This document shows, piece by piece, positions 7,533-16,178 of a stretch of 53,784 bases of DNA. Position numbers and translations under genes: made by a program. Location of the stretch: assembly GCA_019313915.1 (NCBI GenBank), contig JAFDAJ010000011.1:1-53784 (forward strand), read 5' to 3'. The number at the start of each line of letters is the position of its first letter. The first letter of the stretch is position 1. This stretch comes from Deltaproteobacteria bacterium (GTDB lineage: Bacteria > Myxococcota_A > Polyangia > Polyangiales > Houyiibacteriaceae). The notes beneath the pieces were generated by a model. The model made no database searches and had not been told where the DNA came from. It saw only the letters and a program-made list of their open reading frames with translations.

Positions 7533-10500
7533 GATTTGATCGCTAGGGCTAGGGGCGTTCCGTCGATTTCGGTGTCGTGCTCGCTGCTGGTGTCCGATCC
7601 ACCCTGGGCGAAGGCCGAGGCGAGGGTCTCGGCGGCAATGCGAGCGGCGTGCTCCTCGATCGCCTCAGCCAGCTCGCCTTCCGCGTTCCATCTCACTTCG
7701 ATTCGAGCTTCGTACGCCAGGTCCATGGCTTTGCGGGATCGCTGAATGCGGTTGATCACCTCGCGGGCGAGACCCTCACGCCGAAGACTGTCGTCGACCC
7801 GCGTGTCGATCACCACGACCTGGCCCGCGCCCGATGCCGCCGCGAAATCTTCTCGAGCGCTCAATCGCACCTCGACCTCGTCGGGTGTCAGCTCGATCGG
7901 GCCATTTGGGAGCTCGATGACGATCTTGCCATTCTCTTCCATCCCGGCATAGAGCGCGGAGCCGTCCGCTTCGGCGAGCGCTTTCTTGCAGGCCGGGACC
8001 TGCTTGCCGAGCTTCGGCCCGAGCACTCGGAAATTCGGCACCAGCTCGAACTCGACGTACTTGTGCGGCTCCTGCGTGAACCCGAGCTCGCGCACGTTGA
8101 GCTCTTCCCGAATCGCGCTCGTGAAACGATCGATGCCTCGCCGTTCCGTGTCGTTCGCCACGACCACGATCGCTTTGGCAAGCGGCTGGCGAACCTTGAG
8201 CTTATTTTCGTTGCGGACGCGCTGCCCGAGCGTGACCACGTTGCGAACTCGCTCCATCGTCTGCCGGAGCTCGTGGTCGGCGCGCGCTTCGTCAGGCTCC
8301 GGAAACGATGCCAAATGCACCGACTCCGGCGCCGAGGCGTCGTCCTTGCGAACCAGGTTCTGAAACAGGGTCTCGGTCATGAAGGGAATGAAAGGCGCGG
8401 CCAATCTCGTCAGGTCGAGCATCACCTCGTACAGGGTGCTGAACGCCGCGCGCTTGTCGGCAGAGTCATCCGAAGCCCAGAAGCGGGCGCGGCTGCGGCG
8501 GACGTACCAGTTCGACAGCCCATCGACGAAGCCGAGGAGGTGCCGCACAGCCATGTGGCTTTTGTAGTCGTCGAGCTCTTCTCGGACCGCACGCACCGTT
8601 GCATCGAGCTCCGCGAGCACCCAACGATCCATGTCGGGCCGCTCCGCCAGCGGCGGACGGTCAGCAGCCGGGTTCCATCCGTCGATGTTCGCGTAGGTGA
8701 CAAAAAAACTATAGACATTCCATATTTTCAGCAGAAACTCGCGCACCGCATCAGTGGCTGCGTCATCGAAGAAGCGCGTGTTCTGCCCGGGCACTGTGCT
8801 GGCATAGAGCGCCCATCGAACCGCGTCCGCACCCACGCGGTCCATGAGCACCAGCGGGTCGGTATAATTCTTGTCGCGCTTGCTGAGCTTCTTGCCCTTC
8901 TCGTCGGTCATCAGCCCTAGGACGACGCAGTTCTTGAACGGATGGGGCAGGGCGCGCTCGGGGAACATGAGCGAGCTGATCGTCATCAAGGAATAGAACC
9001 AGCCACGCGTCTGATCGACGGCCTCGGTAATGAAGTCCGCAGGGAACGTCCCCTCGAAGCCTTCCGCGTTCTGATGCGGGAACCCCCATTGTGCGAACGG
9101 CATACAGCCCGAGTCGAACCAGCAGTCGATGACCTCGGGCACGCGCCGGTAGACACCCGGTTCGCCATCTTTGGTCCAAGTCACTTCGTCGATCCATGGC
9201 TTGTGAACCATCAAGTGGTCTTGCAACGTCGGGTCGGCTGCCTTTGCTTTTTCGAAGTGGGCAAACGCATCGGGGTTTCGCTCGAGAATCTGGGCGACCG
9301 AACCGACGGACTCCACCGCGCCGGTCTCGTCGTTCTTCCAAATCGGAAGGGGCGTTCCCCAGAAACGCTCACGAGACAGCGCCCAATCGACGTTGCCCTC
9401 CAGGAACTGCCCCATGCGCCCGCTCTGGATGTGCTCGGGCTCCCAGTGGACGGCCTGGTTGTTCTCCTTGACGCGTCCGATCTCCTGCGTGGTTCGGATG
9501 AACCAGGAACGGCGGGCGTATTGGATCAGCGGATCCTGCATGGCGCGCCAGCAGAACGGATAGTCGTGGCGGTAGACCTCCTCCTTGAAGAGCACGTCGC
9601 GCGCGCTGAGGTTTCGGATGATGTCGCGGTCGGCCTCTTTGCAAAACCGGCCGGCGAAGTCGGTCACTTCGTCCGGGAAGGTGCCGTCGGGCTTCAGGAG
9701 CTGAAGGAAGCCCATTCCCTTTTCCTTGCAGACCCGGAAGTCGTCCTCACCAAACGCCGGCGCGAGATGAACGAGGCCCGAGCCGCTGTCGAGCGAAACG
9801 AAATCCGCGTCGATGACCTGCCAGGCGGGGCCGCCTTCGGGCTCGGCGTAGCGGAACGGCGGCTCGTAGCTCATCCCAACGAGCTCAGAGCCTTTGCGCG
9901 TCGCTATCACCTTTGCGTCATCACCCACCACTTTGTCCACGAGCGCGGCTGCAAGAATCAGTCGTTCGCCACTCTCGATCTCGACGGTCGCGTAGTCGGT
10001 CTTGGCATCGACTGCGAGCGCGATATTCGACGGAAGGGTCCAAGGCGTCGTGGTCCACGCGAGGAACGATGTGTTGTCTTCACCCATTACGGGGAAGCGA
10101 ATCATCACCGACGGATCATCGAGCTTCTTGTACCCCTGACCGACCTCACCGGCAGAAAGCGCCGTACCGCCTTGCGGCCACCACCACACCACCTTGTAGC
10201 CCTGGTAAAGAAGCCCCTTGTTGAACATCTCCGAAAGCGCCCACCACACACTTTCGACATAGGACTTGTGGAAGGTCACGTACGCGGAGTCAAAATCGAC
10301 CCAGAAGCCGATCCGCTCTGTCATTTTCCGCCACTCACCGATGTACTTGAATACCGAGTCGATGCACTTGCGGCTGAACGCCTCGACGCCGTACTCCTCG
10401 ATGGCGTCCCGGCCGCTGATGCCAAGCTCTTTTTCCACCTCGACCTCGACCGGAAGGCCGTGCGTGTCCCACCCTGCGCGGCGCGGCACGTAGTAGCCGC

Positions 10501-10723
10501 ACATCGTCCGGTAGCGCAGAAACACGTCCTTCATCACGCGCGTCAGCACGTGGCCGGGGTGCGGCATGCCGTTGGCCGTTGGGGGCCCTTCGTAGAAGAT
10601 GAAGGCCTGCTTGTCGTCGCCGCCTTCCAAGGTCTTTTCGAAGATGCGGGCGTTTTCCCAGAACGCGAGCTGGGTCGCGTCGAGCTTGGTGAACGAAACC
10701 TTCGGGGAGACGGGGTCGAACAT
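7520..10723 (-). CDS. ileS: Isoleucyl-tRNA synthetase (long, type 2 form)
   Basis: Class I enzyme charging tRNA-Ile in the cytoplasm. The 1067-aa length and motif context (PHPGH at 54-58, then YYVPRRAGWDTHGLPVEVEV) fit the longer, eukaryote-like type 2 IleRS, which is often naturally tolerant to mupirocin. The KMSKS loop is present as KKLSKRDKNY near residue 610. The long CP1 editing region and a C-terminal anticodon-binding region (LSNWYVRRSRARFWAS) are seen. ATG 10723 (MFDPVSPKVSFTKLDA) is used; the frame stays open upstream into folD on the other strand, but that part lacks sense as protein. It diverges from folD across 87 bp. Confidence 0.96.
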   Translation of the reverse strand: MFDPVSPKVSFTKLDATQLAFWENARIFEKTLEGGDDKQAFIFYEGPPTANGMPHPGHVLTRVMKDVFLRYRTMCGYYVPRRAGWDTHGLPVEVEVEKELGISGRDAIEEYGVEAFSRKCIDSVFKYIGEWRKMTERIGFWVDFDSAYVTFHKSYVESVWWALSEMFNKGLLYQGYKVVWWWPQGGTALSAGEVGQGYKKLDDPSVMIRFPVMGEDNTSFLAWTTTPWTLPSNIALAVDAKTDYATVEIESGERLILAAALVDKVVGDDAKVIATRKGSELVGMSYEPPFRYAEPEGGPAWQVIDADFVSLDSGSGLVHLAPAFGEDDFRVCKEKGMGFLQLLKPDGTFPDEVTDFAGRFCKEADRDIIRNLSARDVLFKEEVYRHDYPFCWRAMQDPLIQYARRSWFIRTTQEIGRVKENNQAVHWEPEHIQSGRMGQFLEGNVDWALSRERFWGTPLPIWKNDETGAVESVGSVAQILERNPDAFAHFEKAKAADPTLQDHLMVHKPWIDEVTWTKDGEPGVYRRVPEVIDCWFDSGCMPFAQWGFPHQNAEGFEGTFPADFITEAVDQTRGWFYSLMTISSLMFPERALPHPFKNCVVLGLMTDEKGKKLSKRDKNYTDPLVLMDRVGADAVRWALYASTVPGQNTRFFDDAATDAVREFLLKIWNVYSFFVTYANIDGWNPAADRPPLAERPDMDRWVLAELDATVRAVREELDDYKSHMAVRHLLGFVDGLSNWYVRRSRARFWASDDSADKRAAFSTLYEVMLDLTRLAAPFIPFMTETLFQNLVRKDDASAPESVHLASFPEPDEARADHELRQTMERVRNVVTLGQRVRNENKLKVRQPLAKAIVVVANDTERRGIDRFTSAIREELNVRELGFTQEPHKYVEFELVPNFRVLGPKLGKQVPACKKALAEADGSALYAGMEENGKIVIELPNGPIELTPDEVEVRLSAREDFAAASGAGQVVVIDTRVDDSLRREGLAREVINRIQRSRKAMDLAYEARIEVRWNAEGELAEAIEEHAARIAAETLASAFAQGGSDTSSEHDTEIDGTPLALAIKSAGL

Positions 10724-10810
10724 GGCCCCGCGGCATACCACGCCAAGCCGCAATTTCCACCGGGGCTCGGTGGTTTGAGAACTGGCGGGGCTCCTGGTAG
10801 ACCCCCGCCC

Positions 10811-11662
10811 ATGGCTGAGTTGATCGATGGGAAGGCGCTTGCGAAAGAGGTGCGAGCGGAGGTCAAGGCGAGGGCGGAGGCGTTCAAGGCATCGCACAAC
10901 CGCGCGCCGGGTTTGGACGTAGTGCTCGTCGGGGAGGACCCTGCCTCTCAGGTGTATGTCCGCAACAAGGAGCGCGCCGCGGCCAAAGCCGGCATCGAGG
11001 GACGGGTACACCGGCTGCCCGCAGAGACGTCTGAGGCTGATCTTATGGCGCTGATCTTCGAGCTCAACGGCGACGACCACATCGACGGCATCCTGGTTCA
11101 GCTCCCGCTGCCCGATCATCTTCACGCCCAAACCATCGTCGATGCGATCGACCCCGCCAAAGACGTCGACGGCCTGCACCCGTTCAACGCCGGGCTCCTC
11201 CTGGTCGGCCGCAAAGGGCTTCGGGCCTGCACACCGAGCGGCTGCATGCGCATGCTGGAGCACATCGGCTGCGACCCCAAAGGCAAGCGCGCGCTGGTCC
11301 TCGGCCGCAGCACCTTGGTCGGCAAGCCCATCGCGCTGATGCTTCTCGAGAAGCACGCGACCGTGACGATCGCTCATTCACGCACAGAGAACCTCGCCGA
11401 CCGAGTCCGCGAGTCGGACATCGTAGTCGCCGCTGTAGGCCGCCCCAATCTCGTCAAGGGCGATTGGATCCAAGACGGCGCAGTCGTAATCGACGTCGGC
11501 ATCAACCGGCTCGACGACGGATCGCTCACCGGCGACGTGGACTTCGAGGGCGCCCAGGAGCACGCAGCTTACATCACTCCTGTGCCGGGCGGGGTGGGAC
11601 CGATGACGATCGCCATGCTCCTAAGCAACACAGTAGACGCCGCCGAAGCACGAATCCTCTAG
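10811..11662 (+). CDS. folD: Bifunctional methylenetetrahydrofolate dehydrogenase/methenyl-THF cyclohydrolase
   Basis: FolD interconverts 5,10-methylene-THF, methenyl-THF and 10-formyl-THF, using NADP, in the cytoplasm. The 283-aa length is typical. Visible signatures are the SQVYVRNKERAA stretch with the catalytic lysine, QLPLPDHL, the TPSGCMRML loop, the nucleotide-binding GRSTLVGKPIALML and the C-terminal PVPGGVGPMTIAML. ATG 10811 gives MAELIDGKALA; a much longer open frame upstream is antisense to ileS and is not real. The TAG stop lies within the inverted repeat shared with parB. Confidence 0.96.
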   Translation: MAELIDGKALAKEVRAEVKARAEAFKASHNRAPGLDVVLVGEDPASQVYVRNKERAAAKAGIEGRVHRLPAETSEADLMALIFELNGDDHIDGILVQLPLPDHLHAQTIVDAIDPAKDVDGLHPFNAGLLLVGRKGLRACTPSGCMRMLEHIGCDPKGKRALVLGRSTLVGKPIALMLLEKHATVTIAHSRTENLADRVRESDIVVAAVGRPNLVKGDWIQDGAVVIDVGINRLDDGSLTGDVDFEGAQEHAAYITPVPGGVGPMTIAMLLSNTVDAAEARIL

Positions 11663-11692
11663 GGGGTTGGGATGGGGGAGAGTGTCCCCTAG
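11659..11692. terminator. CTAGGGG/CCCCTAG inverted repeat containing both convergent stop codons
   Basis: CTAGGGG (11659-11665) and CCCCTAG (11686-11692) are perfect 7-bp arms around a G-rich 20-nt loop. The folD stop TAG (11660-11662) and the parB stop TAG (11689-11691) are both inside the arms, the same arrangement as at 71-198. No T-run follows. Confidence 0.6.
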
Positions 11693-12537
11693 GTCAGCTT
11701 CTCGATTAGGCGGTCTAGCTCGTCGAAGCTGGAGTAGCTGATTCGTACCTGGCCGCGCTCTTTGCCGCTTTCGTGGATCTTCGTGGAGGAGCCTAGGGCG
11801 CGGGAGAGACGGTCTTCGAGGTCGCGGACGTTGGTGCTTTTCGCGGCCTTCTTCGAGGGGGGGCTGCCGTCACCGCGTGCCGAGCGTCGTGCCTGACGCT
11901 CGGCCTCACGAACGCTCCAACCTTTCGACACGGCAGCGCGTGCAAGCTTCTTCATGCTCGACACGTTCGGAGCCGACAGCAGGGCGCGGCCGTGCCCCTC
12001 GCTGAGCTCGCCGTCCTCGATGAGCTCCATGACGTCTTTCGGAAGCTTCAGCAGGCGCAGCGCGTTCGCGACGGTCGAGCGCTCCTTGCCGACCTTGGTC
12101 GCGATGACCTCCTGAGTGTACCCGTAGTCGTCGACCAAGCGCTGAAAGGCTCGGGCCGTTTCCATCGGGTTCAAGTCTTCGCGCTGCAGGTTCTCGACCA
12201 GCGCGGCTTCGAATGCTGCTTCGTCGCCGAGCTCGTGCACGAAGATCGGAACCTCTTTGAGCCCCGCCTGCTGTGCGGCCCGCCAACGACGCTCGCCCGC
12301 AATGATCTCGAGGCCACCGGCAGGCCGCTTGCGCACTAAAATGGGCTCGAGCACGCCGTGCTCGCGAATCGACGCTGCGAGCTCCGCCAGCCCCTCCGCA
12401 CCCATTCGCCTGCGAGGCTGCATACGCCCCGGATGCAGGTCCTCGATGGCGGCGTTGTTGTTGGTGGAGCGTTGCGAGGCGGGCGGCGCTGCCGGAAGTA
12501 AGCCATCCAACCCGCGCCCCAATCGTCTGCGGGCCAC
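11689..12537 (-). CDS. parB: Chromosome-partitioning protein ParB
   Basis: 282 aa. ParB loads at parS sites, spreads as a CTP-driven clamp and recruits ParA. Start RRRLGRGLDGLLP is the usual ParA-interacting tip. The CTP-binding box appears as GERRWRAAQQAGL, followed by ENLQREDLNPMETARAFQRL, and a helix-turn-helix region as YTQEVIATKVGKERSTVANA. The C-terminal VRISYSSFDELDRLIEKL is the dimerisation segment. GTG 12537 overlaps the parA stop by one base, so the pair is coupled. No clear parS palindrome is seen in this window. Confidence 0.95.
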   Translation of the reverse strand: MARRRLGRGLDGLLPAAPPASQRSTNNNAAIEDLHPGRMQPRRRMGAEGLAELAASIREHGVLEPILVRKRPAGGLEIIAGERRWRAAQQAGLKEVPIFVHELGDEAAFEAALVENLQREDLNPMETARAFQRLVDDYGYTQEVIATKVGKERSTVANALRLLKLPKDVMELIEDGELSEGHGRALLSAPNVSSMKKLARAAVSKGWSVREAERQARRSARGDGSPPSKKAAKSTNVRDLEDRLSRALGSSTKIHESGKERGQVRISYSSFDELDRLIEKLT

Positions 12538-13307
12538 TACGCTGCTGCCTCCAGGTCGTCGAGCAGCTCGCGCGCCAGATTCAAATACGTGTACGACCCC
12601 CGTGAAGATGCGTCATACAAAATCACCGGTTTTCCGTGGGAAGGCGCCTCTGCAAGCCGCACGTTGCGTGGAATGATCGTGTCGTAGACGTGGAAGTGAC
12701 GACGCACTTCGGCGGCGACTTCGTTGGCAAGGTTGTTGCGGGAATCAAACATGGTGAGCACCACGCCGTGAATCTCGAGGTGCTCGTTGACCGACGCTCG
12801 CACGCGCTCGATCGTTCCCACGAGCTGCGACAACCCTTCGAGCGCGTAGTACTCACACTGAAGCGGAACCATCACGATGTCGGCCGCGGTCAACGCATTG
12901 ATCGTCAGCATGCCCAGTGACGGAGGACAATCGACAATAATGAAGTCGTAGTCGTCGCGCACCGCGTCGAGCGCCACCCGCAACCGTGTTGCGCTGTCAT
13001 CGACTTGAAGCAGGTCACGCTCGGCACCAACGAGATCCTGCGTCGCGGAGATCACGTGCAGGTACGGCATCTCGGTCTCATAGATCACATCGGCCGTTTC
13101 AACCTCGCCGAGGAGCAGCTCATAGGAGCCCTCCTGGTCCTCGTCACCCGGACTGCAGCCGACCCCGGTCGATGCGTTGCCCTGTGGATCGAGATCGACC
13201 AACAGAACGCGCTGCTCCGCCACGGCAAGACTGGCACCGAGATTCACCGCCGTCGTCGTCTTCCCCACGCCACCCTTTTGGTTGGCGATCGCTACCACCC
13301 GACTCAT
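12537..13307 (-). CDS. parA: Chromosome-partitioning ATPase ParA (Soj)
   Basis: 256 aa, the size of chromosomal ParA proteins. The deviant Walker A box is NQKGGVGKTTTAVNLG at residues 9-24, Walker A' is VDLDPQGNAS and Walker B is DYDFIIVDCPPSLG. No N-terminal helix-turn-helix is present, as in chromosomal Soj rather than large plasmid ParA. It drives origin segregation together with ParB. The surroundings (folD, map) are not the classical gidA/gidB/rpmH origin cluster, so the replication origin is not shown to be close. Confidence 0.95.
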   Translation of the reverse strand: MSRVVAIANQKGGVGKTTTAVNLGASLAVAEQRVLLVDLDPQGNASTGVGCSPGDEDQEGSYELLLGEVETADVIYETEMPYLHVISATQDLVGAERDLLQVDDSATRLRVALDAVRDDYDFIIVDCPPSLGMLTINALTAADIVMVPLQCEYYALEGLSQLVGTIERVRASVNEHLEIHGVVLTMFDSRNNLANEVAAEVRRHFHVYDTIIPRNVRLAEAPSHGKPVILYDASSRGSYTYLNLARELLDDLEAAA

Positions 13308-13411
13308 GGACTGCGTCTACCAGCGCCCGTGCACGGTTTCAATCTCGTCTGTTTTTTTGCCATCTCGATCGTGGTGGGTAGGGTGTGCTGCAGTGTAGTA
13401 CAAAGTAGTCA

Positions 13412-13446
13412 TTTGCCATACCCGTGCTGCCTGGTGGGCTGGCAAA
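13412..13446 (+). promoter_or_regulatory. Hairpin immediately before the ribosome-binding site of the 59-aa gene
   Basis: TTTGCCA (13412-13418) pairs with TGGCAAA (13440-13446), and inside it CCC (13421-13423) pairs with GGG (13436-13438). The strong purine-rich site AAAGGGAGGGG and the ATG (13459) follow directly, so folding could change ribosome access. It could equally be a terminator-like element between the divergent parA and this gene. Confidence 0.4.
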
Positions 13447-13458
13447 AAGGGAGGGGAC

Positions 13459-13638
13459 ATGCGCCCTAGCGGACCGAAGAGCTATCAGAATCTGGCCGAG
13501 TTCGAACGCGAGGAATTGCGTAGGCACCACAAGGCCGGATGGTCTCTTGACGATCTCTATTCAGAAGCGACGTTCGAGCCCGGTGAGGACGACTCGCTCA
13601 AGAACGACGAACCCAAAGAACTCGACTTCGACTTCTAG
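13459..13638 (+). CDS. 59-residue acidic protein of unknown function
   Basis: ATG 13459 follows a very good ribosome site (GGGAGGGG, ending 2-3 nt upstream). The 59 codons read MRPSGPKSYQNLAEFEREEL, then a basic/aromatic stretch (RRHHKAGWSLDDLYSEA) and an acidic end (EPKELDFDF). Codon use matches the surrounding genes. A basic helical part followed by an acidic tail suggests a protein-binding or nucleic-acid-mimicking adaptor, but no family is recognised. It diverges from parA across 151 bp. It is easily missed because of its size. Confidence 0.6.
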   Translation: MRPSGPKSYQNLAEFEREELRRHHKAGWSLDDLYSEATFEPGEDDSLKNDEPKELDFDF

Positions 13639-13644
13639 CCCGCC

Positions 13645-13664
13645 GACCGCGGCGAAAAGCGGTC
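13645..13664. terminator. Hairpin between convergent small genes
   Basis: GACCGC (13645-13650) and GCGGTC (13659-13664) are perfect arms around GGCGAAAA. They sit between stops at 13638 (plus) and 13692 (minus), with no T-run. Confidence 0.45.
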
Positions 13665-13691
13665 AGTCCGACCAATCGCCGCGAAGCGAAC

Positions 13692-13925
13692 TCAGTCGAG
13701 CGGACCACCGCCAACCTGGAGCAGGTGCTCCTCCTGGCCAAAGGTGGCGTCGTGCTGAGTTGGGCCAATGATGCCTTCGGCCATCGCCCAGAGCAGGGTG
13801 AACGCCACAGCCAGAGTCGCGAAGCTCAGACCGATGAGCCTGGGCCCGGTCCAAAACGCGTCTTCCTTTTCAGTGCGCGCGGCCATCTCGTCGCTCATCG
13901 GGACGTTGTTGTACGTGTCTGACAT
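13692..13925 (-). CDS. Small single-pass membrane protein of unknown function
   Basis: 77 aa from ATG 13925 (MSDTYNNVPMSDEMAARTEK). A hydrophilic, charged first 35 residues precede one hydrophobic segment at about 36-58 (LIGLSFATLAVAFTLLWAMA); the short end (PTQHDATFGQEEHLLQ) would face the other side of the membrane. Upstream in-frame codons to 13970 look non-coding. It faces the 59-aa gene and diverges from map. No family recognised. Confidence 0.6.
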   Translation of the reverse strand: MSDTYNNVPMSDEMAARTEKEDAFWTGPRLIGLSFATLAVAFTLLWAMAEGIIGPTQHDATFGQEEHLLQVGGGPLD

Positions 13926-14065
13926 GAAAAAAGCCCTGTAAACCCTCTCGGACCGGCTACTTAGTGCCATCCGGCCAGTGGGTCAAACCAGTGGCAAAGC
14001 ACCGCAAACTCGACAATTTGCAGGTCTGTCTTACAAGCGGTACGACCTTTCGTTTGAGGAATCCT

Positions 14066-14923
14066 TTGTCTGCCATCGAGCTCATGACTCCCCACATGCT
14101 CCAAGACATGCGGGCATCCTGCCAACTGGCGGCCAACTGCCTGACCGCCGTGGGGGAAATGATCCGTCCCGGAGCCACGACGAGCGACATCGACGCCTTC
14201 GTGCATGAATACATCGTCTCACGCGACGCGTATCCGTCCCCCCTCGAGTACAAGGGGTTCCCGAAGAGCGTCTGCACCAGCGTCAACGACTGCGTCTGCC
14301 ACGGAATTCCGGGGGACCAGGTGCTGAAGGACGGCGACATCGTCAACGTCGATGTCACCACGTACGTGCCGAAGGAGCACGGCTACCACGGCGACACCAG
14401 CGTTACCTTTTACGTCGGCGAGCCGAGCGAGGAGGCCATCCTGGTCGTCGAGACGGCTCGGCGTTGCCTCGAGCTCGGGATCGCCGAGGTGAAGCACGGA
14501 AAGCGCATCGGTGACATTGGCGGGGCCATTCAAGAGTATGCCGAGGCGAAGGGTTGCTCTGTGGTTCGCGACTATGTCGGCCACGGGGTCGGCCGCGAGT
14601 TCCACATGCCGCCGCAGATTCCGCACTTCGGGCAGCGGGGCAAGGACAAGCGGCTAAAGGCCGGGATGGTCTTCACCATAGAACCGATGATCAACATCGG
14701 CGGCTACCAGACCGAGGTGATGGACGACGAGTGGACCGTGCTCACGATGGATCGTTCGCTGTCCGCGCAGTTCGAGCACACCGTGTTGGTGACGCGCGAG
14801 GGCGTCGAGGTGCTGACCGCCCGCAAGAACGTGGTCCTCAGTAGCGAGGACAAGCCTTGGGTCGACGTCGGTCCGCTTTCCTCGCCCGCAGCCTGGAACG
14901 CCAAGCAAGAAAAAACGGGCTGA
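14066..14923 (+). CDS. map: Methionine aminopeptidase, type I
   Basis: Removes the initiator methionine from nascent proteins. The five metal ligands are visible: D in DIVNVDVTTY, D in YHGDTSV, H in VGHGVGREFH, E in TIEPM and E in QFEHTV. The catalytic-site His is in CVCHGIPG. I choose TTG 14066 (reads LSAIELMTPHM), because GAGGA ends 6 nt upstream and family members begin with this ...IEL... stretch; the frame is open to ATG 13964, and an ATG at 14084 is a third option. The result is 285 aa. Its end overlaps a strong hairpin. Confidence 0.93.
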   Translation: MSAIELMTPHMLQDMRASCQLAANCLTAVGEMIRPGATTSDIDAFVHEYIVSRDAYPSPLEYKGFPKSVCTSVNDCVCHGIPGDQVLKDGDIVNVDVTTYVPKEHGYHGDTSVTFYVGEPSEEAILVVETARRCLELGIAEVKHGKRIGDIGGAIQEYAEAKGCSVVRDYVGHGVGREFHMPPQIPHFGQRGKDKRLKAGMVFTIEPMINIGGYQTEVMDDEWTVLTMDRSLSAQFEHTVLVTREGVEVLTARKNVVLSSEDKPWVDVGPLSSPAAWNAKQEKTG

Positions 14924-14942
14924 CGACTCAGTCGCCAGCCCG
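14916..14942. terminator. Strong hairpin with T-run for the minus-strand Rieske operon, overlapping the map stop
   Basis: CGGGCTG, one mismatch and CGAC pair with GTCG, mismatch and CAGCCCG around a TCA loop. On the minus strand it is followed by GTTTTTTC, a classical intrinsic terminator for the Rieske/phosphatase operon. On the plus strand it covers the map stop (14921-14923). Confidence 0.8.
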
Positions 14943-15045
14943 CATTAAGCCATAGTTAGCGCCCCGCTCTGCAGCCTCTCCACCTGCAGCGACGTCCAAG
15001 TCGAACTCCACTACGACCATTGCCTTCGTGATCGATTTTGCCGCG

Positions 15046-15402
15046 CTAACGAGAATCCGGCGCGTCCGAGACGAAGAGGTCCCCGCCTGCTTCGCGCACG
15101 TAAAGCCGCTGGAGCGCCATCCCCTCGCACGGCCCTTCCACGCAGTAGCCGTCGTGTAGGCGGTAGGTTGCCCCATGGGTCCCACAGACCAGGTGCGCAC
15201 CGTCCTCGCTCAAGAGGTCGCCCGTTCCGCCGTCGAGCGGCACCGGCAGATGCCGGCATAGATTGCGGTACGCGACGATGTCGCCGCTCTCGTCGCGAAG
15301 CAGCAGCGCCATGATGGGAAGACCGTCGGCGTCTTGGCCGAGTCGCGCCGTACGCACGACGCCCTCCCGCAGATCTTCCCGACGGCAGACCCAAACCTCC
15401 AA
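15046..15402 (-). CDS. Rieske [2Fe-2S] ferredoxin-like protein
   Basis: About 118 aa. The Rieske cluster ligands are CRH (in NLCRHLPVPLDGG) and CGTH (in LVCGTHGATYRLHDG), i.e. C-x-H and C-x-x-H with the usual spacing, so a 2Fe-2S cluster is expected. No signal or membrane segment is present, which favours a soluble electron-transfer or sensor protein over a bc1 subunit. Start is uncertain: TTG 15402 lies 9 nt after AAGGA; TTG 15411 overlaps the TGA of the phosphatase gene. Either way it is coupled to that gene. The partner enzyme is unknown. A terminator follows at 14916-14942. Confidence 0.85.
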   Translation of the reverse strand: MEVWVCRREDLREGVVRTARLGQDADGLPIMALLLRDESGDIVAYRNLCRHLPVPLDGGTGDLLSEDGAHLVCGTHGATYRLHDGYCVEGPCEGMALQRLYVREAGGDLFVSDAPDSR

Positions 15403-15407
15403 CGCCG

Positions 15408-16085
15408 TCAATCCTTCCCGGGTTGAGCGTAGGTCCCGCGCGCGGGGACCGAGACGAGATCCCTTCGGGGCATCCACAGGCCTGTCAGCCAGCCGCCATA
15501 CACGCACCCCGTATCGAGGCCGACCGAATGAGGACGGTTTTGAAGCCCGCGCACCGCATCGTGCCCGAACACCGCCAGCCGAGGCCCGGGCCAGAGCGAA
15601 GCCCACGGCGTGCCCTCTTCGTAGTTTCTCGACGAGGTCCCGTCGCCGAGAATGCTGCGCATGTTCATCAGGTCATCAGGGTCCTGGTCTTCGAGAGGGA
15701 CGCCGGGCAACAGTCCGGCATGCACGACCAGGGCGTCGTGCTCGGGGAGCTCGAGCCAGAGCGGGAGGGCCGCCAGCCAACGCCAATCCTCTTCTTCGAG
15801 CTCATCGGCGACCCGTTGGTGGGCGGGCTTGAGGTTTGGAAGCTCGCCGCCTGCGCACTTCGCATCCCACCACTTCAGGCAATGCTGGTCGTGGTTGCCA
15901 CGCACCGCGCGTGCCCCCAACTCCCTCGCGAGCCTCACAACCCCCAACGAATCCGGACCTTTGGCGACTAAATCTCCGACCAGAACCAGCTGATCGCCCT
16001 CTTCCCAGCCCGACTCATGCAAAAGGTCTTCGAGCTCCTCGCGACAGCCGTGGACGTCTCCCACGATGAGGGTGCGATGGGTCAT
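15408..16085 (-). CDS. Metallophosphoesterase, ApaH / Ser-Thr phosphatase-like
   Basis: 225 aa from ATG 16085 (MTHRTLIVGDVHG). The calcineurin-type metal motifs are GDVHG, GDLVAKGPDS and GNHD (VRGNHDQH), then VVHAGL and the late FGHDAV. This is the diadenosine-tetraphosphatase/PrpA-type family, acting on dinucleoside polyphosphates or phosphoproteins; sequence alone does not decide which. An in-frame extension to 16157 is unlikely. The gene diverges from the peroxiredoxin across 93 bp and is coupled to the Rieske gene, suggesting a shared stress or redox context. Confidence 0.88.
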   Translation of the reverse strand: MTHRTLIVGDVHGCREELEDLLHESGWEEGDQLVLVGDLVAKGPDSLGVVRLARELGARAVRGNHDQHCLKWWDAKCAGGELPNLKPAHQRVADELEEEDWRWLAALPLWLELPEHDALVVHAGLLPGVPLEDQDPDDLMNMRSILGDGTSSRNYEEGTPWASLWPGPRLAVFGHDAVRGLQNRPHSVGLDTGCVYGGWLTGLWMPRRDLVSVPARGTYAQPGKD

Positions 16086-16178
16086 GTCCCGATCTTGGGC
16101 GCGTCCCGCACAGATTCCAAGTTCGTGAGGCGGCCGACGCGTTGACACCCAGCGCAAACCGGCAATAGAGGCGTCTCC

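Noticed and set aside
8942-10810. Long plus-strand open frame in front of folD
   Set aside because: It runs antisense to ileS; its sequence is low-complexity shadow and folD has a good start at 10811.
10724-11377. N-terminal extension of the ileS frame over folD
   Set aside because: No similarity to IleRS and lies over folD on the other strand; the conserved start is MFDPVSPKVS at 10723.
14928-15020. A 30-codon minus-strand frame (MVVVEFDLDVAAGG...) between Rieske and the terminator
   Set aside because: AAGG lies too close to the ATG, the frame ends inside the terminator hairpin and it looks like out-of-frame GC-rich DNA; too weak to list as a gene.
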